A model generated the notes under the pieces. It was not told the DNA's origin and searched no databases. It was given only the letters and a program-made list of their open reading frames with translations. Both the position numbers and the translations under genes were made by a program. A DNA stretch of 64,000 nucleotides, taken from the NCBI RefSeq assembly GCF_022179185.1, contig NZ_BPQJ01000009.1:124001-188000 (forward strand), written 5' to 3'. Positions 16,671 through 29,061 of this stretch are shown here, one piece after another. Source of the DNA: Methylobacterium frigidaeris (GTDB lineage: Bacteria > Pseudomonadota > Alphaproteobacteria > Rhizobiales > Beijerinckiaceae). The stretch's first letter is position 1. The number at the start of each line of letters is the position of its first letter.

Positions 16671-17798
16671 TTACTGGGTCAGCTCGTTGCCGGTGTAGTC
16701 GATCCGGCCGTCGCCGCCCTTCTTCCACATGTACATCACGTAGTCGGGACGGGTGATATCACCCTTCTTGTCGTAGGAGATGTCGCCGATCACGGTCTTG
16801 AACGGCTTGCCCTCGTGCATGTAGGCCGCCACCTTCTTGCCGTCGGTCGACTTGGTGGCCTCCATGGCATCCTTCAGGATCTGCACGGCGGCGTAGGAGT
16901 AGAGGGTGTAGGCCTCGGGGTCGATGTTCTTGGCCTTGAAGGCCGCGACCACGTCCTTGGCGTTGGGGTTCTTGCGGGCATCCGGCGAGAAGGTCATCAG
17001 CGTGCCGTCGGCGCCCGGGCCGGCGATCTGGGCGAATTCCTTGTCGGTGATGCCGTCGCCGCTCATCAGCGGGGCGTTGAGGCCCTGGTCCCGCATCTGG
17101 CGCACGATCAGGCCGGCCTCGGTGTGCAGGCCGCCGTAATAGACCACGTCGGCCTTGGCTTGCTTCAGCTTCGAGACGAGGGCCGAATAATCCTTCTCGC
17201 CCGGGTTGATGCCCTCGAACAGCACGTCCTTGCCGCCCTTGGCCTTCAGGGTCTTCAGGGTCTCGTCGGCGAGGCCGCGGCCGTAGGGGGTCTTGTCGTG
17301 GACGAAGGCGATGTTCTTGCCCTTGAACTTCTCGGCGAGCCAGGTACCGGCGACCGCACCCTGCTGGTCGTCGCGGCCGCAGGTGCGGAAGGTGTTCCAC
17401 AGCTTGCGGTCGGTATATTTCGGGTTGGTCGAGGCCGGGGTGATCTCGACGATGCCGGACTCGGCGTAGACGTCGGAGGCCGGGATCGAGACGCCGGAGT
17501 TGAAGTGGCCGACCACGGCCTTCACGCCCTCGGCGGCGAACTTGTTGGCGACCGAGACGCCCTGCTTCGGGTCGGAGGCGTCGTCGCCGATGACCAGAAC
17601 GATCTTCTGACCGTTGATGCCGCCGGCCTTGTTGATGTCGGCGACGGCCTGCTCGGCGCCGTTCTTGAGCTGGGCGCCGAAGGCGGCGTTGGCGCCGGTG
17701 ATCGGGCCGGCGACGCCGAGCTTGATCTGGGCCTGCGCCGATCCGGCCCAGGCGAGGCCGGCCGCGAGGGCGAAGCCGGCCAGTAGCGTGCGCTTCAT
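16671..17798 (-). CDS. livK: Branched-chain amino-acid ABC transporter, periplasmic binding protein
   Basis: 375 aa. ATG 17798 follows GAGGAG and begins the signal peptide MKRTLLAGFALAAGLAWAGSAQAQ. The mature protein opens IKLGVAGPITGANAAFGAQ and continues with the type I periplasmic binding fold (IVLVIGDDASDPKQGVSVANKF, VVGHFNSGVSIPAS, FVHDKTPYGRGLADET, VYYGGLHTEAGLIVRQMR). The upstream in-frame extension lacks a signal and is rejected. It is separated by 153 bp from the DUF6867 gene, so it may also have its own promoter for high expression. Ligand, probably Leu/Ile/Val, inferred from operon context. Confidence 0.93.
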   Translation of the reverse strand: MKRTLLAGFALAAGLAWAGSAQAQIKLGVAGPITGANAAFGAQLKNGAEQAVADINKAGGINGQKIVLVIGDDASDPKQGVSVANKFAAEGVKAVVGHFNSGVSIPASDVYAESGIVEITPASTNPKYTDRKLWNTFRTCGRDDQQGAVAGTWLAEKFKGKNIAFVHDKTPYGRGLADETLKTLKAKGGKDVLFEGINPGEKDYSALVSKLKQAKADVVYYGGLHTEAGLIVRQMRDQGLNAPLMSGDGITDKEFAQIAGPGADGTLMTFSPDARKNPNAKDVVAAFKAKNIDPEAYTLYSYAAVQILKDAMEATKSTDGKKVAAYMHEGKPFKTVIGDISYDKKGDITRPDYVMYMWKKGGDGRIDYTGNELTQ

Positions 17799-17951
17799 CT
17801 CTGTACTCCTCTGAGTCGACACGGGTGTTGGGCTCGCGGGCCCTTTCGGCCGGGAGACCGGGGCGTGGGGACCCCGGATCTGTGCGCCGGGGCGGACGGG
17901 CCCCGGACGATCGTGCATCCTGCACCCGTCTCGGGGCGCAGGGCAGGGGGG

Positions 17952-18304
17952 TCAGGCTCCCGCCTTCGCCCGCCAGGTCAGCGGACCGCTGCGCTCGTAG
18001 AGCCAGCGATACTGCGTCGTCATCTGCCGGGCGCGGGTCGCGCGGTAGCCCGCCGAGCCGATGATCAGGAGCACGATCGTGTCGACCACGTAGTAGTGCG
18101 GCGACACGAACGTGCCCTCGAACAGGGCGTGGTGGATGAAGCGCACGGCGACGCCGAGCAGCAGCAGCGACAGCACCGCCTGCCAGTACGGCTTCCAGCC
18201 GAGCGCGATACCGCGCCCGATCATCCAGGCCATCCAGCCGCCCATCACCACGGTGACGAGGAGGAAGAGCCAGATCGTGCTCTCCTCGTAGAGGATCCCC
18301 TGCA

Positions 18305-18305
<1 letters not shown>
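17952..18305 (-). CDS. DUF6867 family membrane protein of the liv operon
   Basis: 117 aa with three hydrophobic segments: about 11-31 (WLFLLVTVVMGGWMAWMIG), 40-60 (QAVLSLLLLGVAVRF) and 73-88 (YVVDTIVLLIIGSAG). The C-terminal RATRARQMTTQYRWLYE is cytoplasmic by charge. The start ATG overlaps the livF stop by one base (TGATG). The same small protein recurs in alphaproteobacterial branched-chain amino-acid transport operons; its job is unknown. Confidence 0.8.
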
Positions 18306-19083
<778 letters not shown>

Positions 19084-19087
<4 letters not shown>

Positions 19088-19698
19088 GGCGTGCTCCGGG
19101 CGGCGGCCACGCCGGCGCCGATGAGGAGGCTGCCGCCGAGGCGGTTCATCAGCCGCACCCGGGCAGGGCGGGCGAAGAACCCGCGGGCCTGCGAGGCCGC
19201 CACGGCGTAAGCGAAGGCATTGAGGAAGGCCAGGGCGACGAAGGTCGCCTCGAACACCACCATCTGGGTCAAGAGATCCCCTTGCGGATCGAGGAACTGC
19301 GGCAGGAAGGCGACGAAGAAGGTCAGGCTCTTCGGGTTGAGCGTGGTGACGAGCCAGGAATGGGCGACCATCCGCAGGGCCGGCGCGCCGGAGCGCGGGG
19401 CGGCCTGGACCTGCGCCCCGGCCCGCCACAGCTTGATGCCGAGCCAGACCAGGTAGGCGGCGCCGCACCACTTCAGCACCGTGAACAGGGTGGCCGAGGT
19501 GGCGAGCAGCGCGCCGAGGCCGAGGAGCGACAAGGTCATGGCGGTGAGGTCGCCGAGCGCGACGCCGATCGCCGCCGGCAGGGCGGCGCGCAGGCCGCTG
19601 CCGATGGCGTAGGACACGACGAGCAGGATCGTCGGGCCCGGGATCACCAGCAGGATCGCCGAGGAGGCCGCGAAGGCGGCCCAGGTCGTCCAGGTCAT
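19084..19698 (-). CDS. LysE/RhtB-family amino-acid exporter embedded in the liv operon
   Basis: 204 aa with about six hydrophobic segments. The family signature IPGPTILLVVSYAIGSGLRAALPAAIGVALGDL is at residues about 20-52, with WCGAAYLVWLGIKLWR and LNPKSLTFFVAFLPQFLDP further on. ATG 19698 overlaps the livG stop (ATGA), and its own stop overlaps the livF start (GTGA), so it is tightly built into an importer operon. Exports amino acids or related metabolites; substrate not readable from sequence. Confidence 0.9.
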
Positions 19699-20554
19699 AC
19701 CCCCACCTCCGCCTCGACCTGCTCCACCTCGTCGTCCTCGACGCCGAGATAGGCGGCGATCACGCTCTGGTCGCTCTGGATCTCCGCCGGGGTGCCGTCG
19801 GCGATCTTGGTGCCGTAATCGAGCACCACGACGTGGTCGGAGATCTCCATCACCACCGACATGTCGTGTTCGATCAGCAGGACCGAGGTGTCGTGGTCGT
19901 CGCGGATCGCCCGCAGGAGGTCGTTGAGCAGCAACGATTCCCGCGGGTTGAGGCCGGCCGCCGGCTCGTCGAGGCAGAGCAGGACCGGATCGGTGCACAT
20001 CGCACGGGCGATCTCGAGCCGGCGCTGGTCGCCGTAGGGCAGGGCGCCCGCCGGATCGTCGGCGCGGTGCATCAGGTGGATGCGCTCCAGCCACGCCTTC
20101 GCCTTCTCGACCGCGGCCGTCTCGGCCCGCCGATAGGACGGCAGGCCCAGCAGCCCCGCGATGGTGAAGCCGGAGGCCAGCATCAGGGGATTGTGCTGGG
20201 CCACCAGTAGGTTCTCCAGCACGGTCATGCCGGTGAACAGGCGGATGTTCTGGAAGGTGCGGGCGACGTGCGCGCGCCGGTTCACGGCGTATCCGGGCAG
20301 CTGCTCCAGCAGGAACTCGGCGCCGTCGCGGTGGCGCAGGGTCATCATGCCTTCGGTCGGCTTGTAGAAGCCGGTGATGCAGTTGAAGACCGTGGTCTTG
20401 CCGGCACCGTTCGGGCCGATCAGCGCCGTGATGTCGCCCCGGCCGACCCGGAACGACAGGTCGTTGACGGCGACGAGGCCGCCGAAGCGCATGGTGACGT
20501 GGTTGACCGTGAGCACGGGATCGGCCATGCGGGGGGAGGCGAAGGCGTCAGCCA

Positions 20555-20555
<1 letters not shown>
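19695..20555 (-). CDS. livG: Branched-chain amino-acid ABC transporter ATP-binding protein LivG
   Basis: 286 aa ABC ATPase. VNHVTMRFGGLVAVNDLSF opens the domain; Walker A GPNGAGKTT, RTFQNIRLFTGMTVLENLLVAQH (LivG-specific), signature PYGDQRRLEIARAM, Walker B PVLLCLDEPAAGLNP, H-loop LLIEHDMSVVMEIS. The C-terminus carries an acidic tail (VEDDEVEQVEAEV). ATG 20555 shares a base with the livM stop (TGATG). An in-frame ATG at codon 10 is a possible alternative. Confidence 0.96.
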
Positions 20556-21972
<1,417 letters not shown>

Positions 21973-21973
<1 letters not shown>

Positions 21974-22893
21974 CAGACCTTCTCGACCTCGGGCCGGCCC
22001 AGGATGCCGGACGGCATGAAGATGAGCACGATCGCGAGGATCGAGAAAGCCGCCACGTCCTTGTACTCGATGGAGAAATACGCCGACCAGAAGGTCTCGA
22101 CGAGGCCGATGAGGAGACCGCCGAGCACCGCCCCGGGCAGGCTGCCGATGCCCCCGAGCACCGCCGCCGTGAAGGCCTTCACGCCGGGCGTGAAGCCGTC
22201 GGCGAACGAGACCACGCCGTAATAGAGGAGGTACATGGTGCCGGCGACCGCGGCCAGCGCCGCGCCGAGCACGAAGGTGAGCGAGATGGTGCGGTCGACG
22301 TCGATGCCCAGCAGGGCGGCCATCTTGCGGTCCTGCTCGCAGGCGCGCTGGGCCCGGCCGAGCGGCGTCTTCTGCACCAGGTACCAGAACCCGGCGAGCA
22401 GCACGACCGTGGTCAGCATGATGATGATCTGCTTGTAGGAGAGCGCCACGGCGTAGCCGTTGTCGCCGGTCCACAGCGTGATCACCTCGCGCATCATCGG
22501 CGGCGTCGGCTTGTTGCGGGCGCCCTGCACCACCTGGACGAAGTTCGACAGGAAGATCGAGACGCCGATCGCCGAGATCAGCGGCGCTAGGCGGAACGAG
22601 CCGCGCAAGGGGCGATAAGCGATGCGCTCGATCGCCCAGCCCCACAGGGCGGTGAGCACCATCGCGCAGATCAGCACGATCAGCAGGGCCAGCGCGATCG
22701 ACGAGATGCCGAGCCAGGTCGTGACGATCAGGAAGGTGATCAGCGCGATGAAGGCCGAGAGCATGAACACGTCGCCATGGGCGAAGTTGATCATGCCGAT
22801 GATGCCGAACACCATCGTGTAACCGATGGCGATGAGGCCGTAGATCGACCCCAGCGTCAGCCCGTTGATGAGCTGCTGCGCGAAGACCTCCAT
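21973..22893 (-). CDS. livH: Branched-chain amino-acid ABC transporter permease LivH
   Basis: 306 aa inner-membrane permease with about eight helices. Typical opening [64 protein letters not shown] (coupling loop) and [18 protein letters not shown] C-terminal sequence. ATG 22893 is the family start; an upstream in-frame ATG adds an Arg/Gly-rich stretch. First gene of the operon; the 227 bp upstream, shared with the divergent coxG gene, must hold promoters for both. Confidence 0.95.
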
Positions 22894-23120
22894 GCGGTCA
22901 CGTTCTCCGTTCGCGGGCTGTTGGCCCGTGCCTCCCTGGCCGCGCGCGCCCCGTCGTCCAGGTGTCACGACCGTCCCTTGGCGTGAGGCTTAGCAAGCAC
23001 CGCACCACTCGACAATCCGGGGTTGCCGGGCGGGTGTGCGAAAGCCCTGCTGGCCGCGACGCTACGGCTCCGCTACCCTTCCGGCGAAGCCCATTTCACA
23101 CAAGAGGGAGGAGCGCCGCC

Positions 23121-23600
23121 ATGGCGATGACGATGACCGGCGAGGTGCTGCTGCCGGCCGACCAGCAGACCGTGTGGGAGAAGCTCAACGACCCGGAGGT
23201 GCTCAAGCGCTGCATCCCGGGTTGCGAGACCCTGGAGAAAGTGGGGGACAACGAGCTGCAAGCCTCGGCCAAGATCGCGGTCGGCCCCGTGAAGGCGACC
23301 TTCAAGGGCAAGGTGACGCTCACCGATATCGACCCGCCGAACGGCTACCGCATCACCGGCGAGGGCCAGGGCGGCGTCGCGGGCTTCGCCAAGGGCGGCG
23401 CCGTGGTGCGGCTGGAGCCGGCCGAGGACGGCCAGACCAAGATGACCTACGACGTCGAGGCCAGCGTCGGCGGCAAGCTTGCCCAGCTCGGCGGCCGCCT
23501 GATCAACGGTGTGGCCAAGAAGTACGCCGACAATTTCTTCGACACCTTCGCCAAGGAGGTCCAGGGGAACGGCGTCGCGGGCGAGACCACCGCCGCCTGA
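23121..23600 (+). CDS. coxG: Carbon monoxide dehydrogenase subunit G (CoxG/SRPBCC family)
   Basis: 159 aa SRPBCC-fold protein with [47 protein letters not shown] and a [28 protein letters not shown] tail typical of CoxG. In Oligotropha (Afipia) CoxG recruits CO dehydrogenase to the cytoplasmic membrane. ATG 23121 follows a strong GAGGGAGGAG. It is the first gene of the cox cluster, divergent from livH, and is separated from coxS by 261 bp in which nothing was recognised. Confidence 0.9.
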   Translation: MAMTMTGEVLLPADQQTVWEKLNDPEVLKRCIPGCETLEKVGDNELQASAKIAVGPVKATFKGKVTLTDIDPPNGYRITGEGQGGVAGFAKGGAVVRLEPAEDGQTKMTYDVEASVGGKLAQLGGRLINGVAKKYADNFFDTFAKEVQGNGVAGETTAA

Positions 23601-23861
23601 GCCGAGCGCTTCGATCGTTCACGATCAACTTGTTGCGAGGCGAATGGGCAGGATGCCGGAAACCGGTCGAAAACGGCCGGTTTCCGCGCCAAAAAGTCGG
23701 AGCGCCGCGCCTTGACCGGCGCTTCCGGCCGGTTGACACTTGAATTCGAGCGATTCCAGAGAGGCACGGCCGGCCCGGCCACCACGAGCGACAGGGTCCG
23801 ACAGACAGGACCCGCGGGTCTTCGGCCAAAGGTGTCCTGGGCCAGGAGGAGGACGTCACCC

Positions 23862-24356
<495 letters not shown>

Positions 24357-24367
24357 CACCATCCTGA

Positions 24368-24540
24368 AACCCTCCCCCCTGCGGGAGAGGGCGGTCCCTG
24401 CGTCAGCAGGGACCGGGAGAGGGGCAGCGCGACGCTGATCCAGGTGGCGCCCGTCACCACGGTGGCGACCTTTCCGGAAGCGCCGTCCCGTCTCCCGGCT
24501 CGCTCAGCTCGCCACCCTCCCCCGCAGAGGGGGGAGGGTT
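24368..24540 (+). repeat. Intergenic repeat element, copy 1 (between coxS and coxL)
   Basis: About 173 bp bounded by inverted repeats: the left end reads AACCCTCCCCCC and the right end GGGGGGAGGGTT. Inside is a perfect 9-bp hairpin (arm GGTCCCTGC) and a core, GCAGCGCGACGCTGATCCAG, shared with the copy at 27865-28052. No ORF. Size, terminal inverted repeats and internal hairpin resemble a MITE or REP-type element. No target-site duplication could be made out. The rest of the 24357-24666 gap shows nothing but a GGGAGA site before coxL. Confidence 0.7.
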
Positions 24541-24666
24541 CACACCCCGCGCTTCAATCAAAATCGTCCGCGCCATCCGGACCAAAAACAACACGCCACC
24601 AGACCGAGGCCGGCCTCGAACCCCGACGCGCCGGCCCGTGAGGCCAGATCCGGGAGAGACACGCAC

Positions 24667-27036
24667 ATGACCGCCACCGGCATCGGCGCCTCGGTGCGCC
24701 GCAAGGAAGACCAGCGCTTCATCACCGGCAAGGGCCGCTACGTCGACGACTACAACCGTCCGGGCCAGGCCTACGCCACCTTCCTGCGTTCGCCGCACGC
24801 CCACGCCGAGATCCGCGGCATCGACACCTCGGCCGCCGCCGCGATGCCGGGCGTGGTCGGGATCCTGACCGGCGACGACCTGGCGGCCGACAAGGTCGGC
24901 GGCCTGATCTGCGGCTGGATGATCCATTCCAAGGACGGCACGCCGATGAAGGCCGGGGCGCATCCGGCGCTGGCGCAGGGCAAGGTGCGCTATGTCGGCG
25001 ACCACGTCGCCGTCGTGATCGCCGAGACCCTGGCCCAGGCCAAGGATGCCGCCGAGGCGATCTCGGTCGATTACGATGTCCTGCCGGCGGTGGTCGAGAC
25101 CGCGAAGGCGGCGGGCGCCAGCACCGTCGTCCACGACGTCGCCCCCGACAACACCGTGTTCAACTGGCACCTCGGCAACCAGGCCGACGTCGAGGCGGCC
25201 TTCGCCCGCGCGGCGCACGTGACAAAGCTCGACATCGTCAACAACCGGCTGGTGCCGAACCCGATCGAGCCCCGCGCCGCCGTCGGCGAGTACGACGAGG
25301 CCGAAGAAGCCTTCACCCTCTACACCACGAGCCAGAACCCGCACGTCGCGCGGCTCGTGCTCTCCGCCTTCATCGGCATCGCGCCGGAGAACAAGCTGCG
25401 GGTGGTGGCGCCCGACGTCGGCGGCGGCTTCGGCTCGAAGATCTTCATCTACGCCGAGGAGACGGTCTGCGTCTGGGCGGCGAAGAAGGTCGGCCGGCCG
25501 GTGAAGTGGACCAGCGACCGCACCGAGGCCTTCCTGTGCGACGCGCATGGCCGCGACCACGTCACCCACGCCGAACTCGCGATGGACGAGGGCGGCAAGA
25601 TTCTGGCGCTCAAGGTCCACACCATCGCCAATCTCGGCGCCTACCTGTCGACCTTCTCGTCGTCGGTGCCGACCTACCTCTACGCGCCGCTGCTGTCGGG
25701 TCAGTACAACATCCCGGCGATCTACTGCGAGGTGGACGGGGTCTACACCAACACTGCCCCGGTCGATGCCTATCGCGGCGCCGGGCGGCCGGAGGCGACC
25801 TTCGTCATCGAGCGGCTGGTCGAGGTCGCGGCCCGCGAGCTGAACCAGGACCCGGCGAAGTTCCGGCGCAAGAACTACGTCAAGAGCTTCCCGCACCAGA
25901 CGCCCGTCATCATGATGTACGATGGCGGCGATTACTCCGCCTCGCTCGACAAGGCGCTGGAGATCGCCGACCACAAGGGCTTTCCCCGCCGCCGGCGCGA
26001 GAGCGCCCGCAACGGCAAGCTGCGGGGTATCGGCTACTCGTCCTACATCGAGGCCTGCGGCATCGCCCCGTCGCAGGCGGTGGGTTCCCTCGGCGCCGGC
26101 GTGGGCCTGTGGGAATCGGCCGAGGTGCGGGTGAACCCGACCGGCTCGATCGAGGTGCTGACCGGCTCGCACAGCCACGGCCAGGGCCACGAGACCACCT
26201 TCGCCCAGCTCGTCTCCGACCGGCTCGGCGTGCCGATCGAGAGCGTCACCATCGTGCACGGCGACACCGACAAGGTGCAGTTCGGCATGGGCACCTACGG
26301 CTCGCGCTCCGGCGCGGTCGGCATGTCGGCCATCGCCAAGGCGATCGACAAGGTGGTCGCCAAGGGCCGCAAGGTCGCGGCCTACGCGCTGGAAGCGGGC
26401 GAGGACGACATCGAGTTCAAGGACGGCCGCTTCTCGGTCGCTGGCACCGACAAGTCGCTGGCCTTCGGCGAGGTGGCATTGCAAGCCTACGTCGCCCACA
26501 AGTTCAGCGGCGCCCAGCTCGAGCCGGGGCTGAAGGAGGGGGCGTTCTACGACCCCACCAACTTCACCTTCCCGGCCGGGATGCACATCTGCGAGCTCGA
26601 GGTCGATCCCGATACGGGAGTCGTCACGATCGAGCGCTTCACAGCCGTGGATGACTTCGGCAACGTCATCAACCCGATGATCGTCGAGGGCCAGGTCCAT
26701 GGCGGCATCGCGCAGGGCGTCGGCCAGGCCTTGTTCGAGGGCGCGCTCTACGATTCCGACGGGCAGCTCGTCACCGCGAGCTTCATGGATTACCGCATGC
26801 CGCGGGCGGAGGACCTGCCCTCCTTCGAGGTCGGGATGACGGTGACGCCGTGCCCGTCGAATCCGCTCGGCATCAAGGGCTGCGGCGAGGCCGGCGCCAT
26901 CGCCGCCCCGGCGGCGGTGATGAACGCTCTCACCGACGCGCTCGGCCACGAGAACATCGCGATGCCGGCCACGCCTTTGGCGGTGTGGCGGGCCGCGCAG
27001 GCGAGCCCCCACCTGCGCCCGGAAGCTGCTGAGTAA
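24667..27036 (+). CDS. coxL: Molybdenum hydroxylase large subunit, form II CoxL type
   Basis: 789 aa Mo-cofactor subunit of the xanthine-oxidase family. Opens [24 protein letters not shown]; contains [13 protein letters not shown], the active-site loop AYRGAGR at 368-374, and near the C-terminus [18 protein letters not shown] with the catalytic Glu. The AYRGAGR loop defines form II enzymes, as opposed to the AYxCSFR loop of form I CO dehydrogenase, so CO as substrate is uncertain. ATG 24667 with GGGAGA upstream. Forms a CoxSLM heterotrimer pair with its neighbours. Confidence 0.93.
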   Translation: MTATGIGASVRRKEDQRFITGKGRYVDDYNRPGQAYATFLRSPHAHAEIRGIDTSAAAAMPGVVGILTGDDLAADKVGGLICGWMIHSKDGTPMKAGAHPALAQGKVRYVGDHVAVVIAETLAQAKDAAEAISVDYDVLPAVVETAKAAGASTVVHDVAPDNTVFNWHLGNQADVEAAFARAAHVTKLDIVNNRLVPNPIEPRAAVGEYDEAEEAFTLYTTSQNPHVARLVLSAFIGIAPENKLRVVAPDVGGGFGSKIFIYAEETVCVWAAKKVGRPVKWTSDRTEAFLCDAHGRDHVTHAELAMDEGGKILALKVHTIANLGAYLSTFSSSVPTYLYAPLLSGQYNIPAIYCEVDGVYTNTAPVDAYRGAGRPEATFVIERLVEVAARELNQDPAKFRRKNYVKSFPHQTPVIMMYDGGDYSASLDKALEIADHKGFPRRRRESARNGKLRGIGYSSYIEACGIAPSQAVGSLGAGVGLWESAEVRVNPTGSIEVLTGSHSHGQGHETTFAQLVSDRLGVPIESVTIVHGDTDKVQFGMGTYGSRSGAVGMSAIAKAIDKVVAKGRKVAAYALEAGEDDIEFKDGRFSVAGTDKSLAFGEVALQAYVAHKFSGAQLEPGLKEGAFYDPTNFTFPAGMHICELEVDPDTGVVTIERFTAVDDFGNVINPMIVEGQVHGGIAQGVGQALFEGALYDSDGQLVTASFMDYRMPRAEDLPSFEVGMTVTPCPSNPLGIKGCGEAGAIAAPAAVMNALTDALGHENIAMPATPLAVWRAAQASPHLRPEAAE

Positions 27037-27051
27037 TTCTGGAGAGATCCC

Positions 27052-27852
27052 ATGTACGCTTTCGCCTACCACCAGCCGACCAGCCTCAAGGAAGCCGTGA
27101 GCCTGCTCGCCGGCGAGGACGCCAAGCTCGTCGCCGGCGGCCACACCCTGATCCCGACGATGAAGCAGCGCCTCGCCGCCCCGGGCACGCTGATCGACCT
27201 CGGCAAGGTGCCGGACCTCGTCGGCATCGAGCGCAGCCCGCGCTCGATCACCATCGGGGCGATGACCACTCACGGCGCGGTGGCCGACTCGGCGGATGTG
27301 AAGGAAGCGATCCCGGCGCTCGCCGAGCTGGCCGCGCTCATCGGCGACCCGGCGGTGCGCCACCGCGGCACGATCGGCGGCTCGGTCGCCAACAACGACC
27401 CGGCGGCGGATTACCCGGCGGCGTGCTTGGCGCTCGGCGCCACGATCAGCACCAACAAGCGCAAGCTCGCCGCGGAGGAGTTCTTCACCGGCCTGTTCGA
27501 GACCGCTCTGGAGGAGGGCGAGATCGTGACCGGCGTCTCGTTCCCGATCCCGCACAAGGCGGCCTACGAGAAATTCCGCAACCCGGCCTCGCGCTACGCC
27601 CTCGTCGGCGTGTTCGTGGCCAAGCGCCCGAGCGACATCCGCGTCACGGTGACGGGAGCCGGCTCGAACGGCGTGTTCCGCTGGACCGAGGCCGAGGAGG
27701 CGTTGGGCAAGCGCTTCGCCGCGAAGTCGCTCGAAGGGATGTCGCCCTCGGCGGGCGGGCTCAACAGCGACATCCATGCGGATGCCGCCTACCGGGCGCA
27801 CCTGATCGGCGTGATGGCCCGCCGCGCGGTGCAGAAGGCGGCGGACCGGTAG
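27052..27852 (+). CDS. coxM: Molybdenum hydroxylase FAD-binding medium subunit (CoxM type)
   Basis: 266 aa. FAD-binding PCMH fold with [17 protein letters not shown] (AGGHS/T motif) and [21 protein letters not shown] (TIGGSxA motif), followed by the CO-dehydrogenase flavoprotein C-terminal domain (about 170-266). Starts 15 bp after coxL with GGAGAG in front. Gene order S-L-M differs from the M-S-L order of the carboxydotroph form I operon and is common among form II clusters. Confidence 0.94.
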   Translation: MYAFAYHQPTSLKEAVSLLAGEDAKLVAGGHTLIPTMKQRLAAPGTLIDLGKVPDLVGIERSPRSITIGAMTTHGAVADSADVKEAIPALAELAALIGDPAVRHRGTIGGSVANNDPAADYPAACLALGATISTNKRKLAAEEFFTGLFETALEEGEIVTGVSFPIPHKAAYEKFRNPASRYALVGVFVAKRPSDIRVTVTGAGSNGVFRWTEAEEALGKRFAAKSLEGMSPSAGGLNSDIHADAAYRAHLIGVMARRAVQKAADR

Positions 27853-27864
27853 GTCCCTGCGCTC

Positions 27865-28052
27865 AACCCTCCCCCCCCGCGGGGGAGGGTGGCGAACGGA
27901 GCGGGCAGAGCGGGACTGCGTCCCGCCGAGAGGAGCAGCGCGACGCTGATCCAGAGGGCGCCCGTCACCGCGGCCGTGCCCTGTCCGAAAGCGGCGTCCC
28001 CTGTCCCGCCCGGCATCCGCCGGGCACTCTCCCCCGCAGAGGGGGGAGGGTT
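27865..28052 (+). repeat. Intergenic repeat element, copy 2 (between coxM and coxD)
   Basis: About 188 bp, same orientation as copy 1. It has the same ends (AACCCTCCCCCC and GGGGGGAGGGTT) and the same 20-bp core GCAGCGCGACGCTGATCCAG followed by GGCGCCCGTCACC, and its last 23 bp are identical to copy 1. The middle differs more and has its own hairpin (arm GCGGGAC, loop TGC). No ORF. The other bases of this gap hold only the lead-in to coxD. Confidence 0.7.
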
Positions 28053-28143
28053 TGATCGGCGGCGTTCCGCTCCAATATTCATTGTCGAAGAAACGACGCC
28101 CGGCGGAAGCCACCCCCGACCCGCGAGACGCAGCCTCCGCCGA

Positions 28144-29061
28144 ATGACACTGTCTTCCTCGAATCTCCCCACCTCCATCGACGCCACCCAGGCGCTGCTC
28201 TCCTCCGCCGGCTACGTCGCCGACCGGGCGCTCTCCACCGTGGTGTTCCTGTCGCTCAAGCTGCAGCGGCCACTCTTCCTGGAAGGGGAGGCCGGGGTCG
28301 GCAAGACCGAGATCGCCAAGGTGCTGGCGAAGTCCCTCGGCCGGCCACTGATCCGGCTGCAATGCTACGAGGGGCTCGACGTCGCGGCCGCCGTCTACGA
28401 GTGGAACTATGCCGGGCAGATGATGGCGATCCGGCTGGCCGAGGCCGGCGGCGCGGTGGATCGCGAACGGCTCGAATCCGAACTGTTCTCCGAGCGCTAC
28501 CTGATCCGCCGGCCGCTGCTCCAGGCGCTGGAGCCGGGAGAGGGCGGGGCGCCGGTGCTGCTGATCGACGAGCTGGATCGCACCGACGAGGCCTTCGAGG
28601 CCTTCCTGCTCGAAGTGCTGTCGGACTTCCAGGTCACGATCCCCGAACTCGGAACGATCCGCGCGCCCGAGCCGCCTCTGGTGATCCTGACCTCGAACCG
28701 CACCCGCGAGATCCACGACGCCCTCAAGCGCCGCTGCCTCTATCACTGGGTCGACTACCCGGACGCGGAGCGCGAACTGCAGATCCTGCGCACCCGCCTG
28801 CCGAACGCGCCGGAGGCTTTGTCGCGGGACGTGGTCGCCTTCGTGCAGGCGATCCGCAAGGAGGACCTGTTCAAGGCGCCGGGCGTCGCCGAAACGCTCG
28901 ATTGGGCGACGGCCCTGGTCGAACTCGACGCTGTCGCCCTCGATCCCACCCTCGTCATCGATACGCTCGGCGTGCTGCTGAAGTACCAGGACGACATCCA
29001 GGCGATGCAGGGCGGGCGCGCCAAGGCGCTGCTCGACGAGGTGAGATCCTCCGCCGGATGA
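28144..29061 (+). CDS. coxD: MoxR-family AAA+ ATPase (CoxD type)
   Basis: 305 aa. Walker A LEGEAGVGKTE at about residue 47, Walker B VLLIDELDRTDEAFE, sensor 1 VILTSNRTREIHDALKRR with the arginine finger region, then a helical lid. CoxD is the ATPase that helps build the sulfido-copper-molybdenum centre of CO dehydrogenase; in form II clusters a related maturation role is assumed. ATG 28144 starts just before the domain; its stop overlaps the next start (ATGA). Partner of the VWA protein encoded next. Confidence 0.92.
   Translation: MTLSSSNLPTSIDATQALLSSAGYVADRALSTVVFLSLKLQRPLFLEGEAGVGKTEIAKVLAKSLGRPLIRLQCYEGLDVAAAVYEWNYAGQMMAIRLAEAGGAVDRERLESELFSERYLIRRPLLQALEPGEGGAPVLLIDELDRTDEAFEAFLLEVLSDFQVTIPELGTIRAPEPPLVILTSNRTREIHDALKRRCLYHWVDYPDAERELQILRTRLPNAPEALSRDVVAFVQAIRKEDLFKAPGVAETLDWATALVELDAVALDPTLVIDTLGVLLKYQDDIQAMQGGRAKALLDEVRSSAG

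Noticed and set aside
24368..28052. Composite transposon formed by the two repeat copies around coxLM
   Set aside because: Neither copy encodes a transposase and no target duplication is visible; coxL and coxM belong to the same operon as the genes outside.
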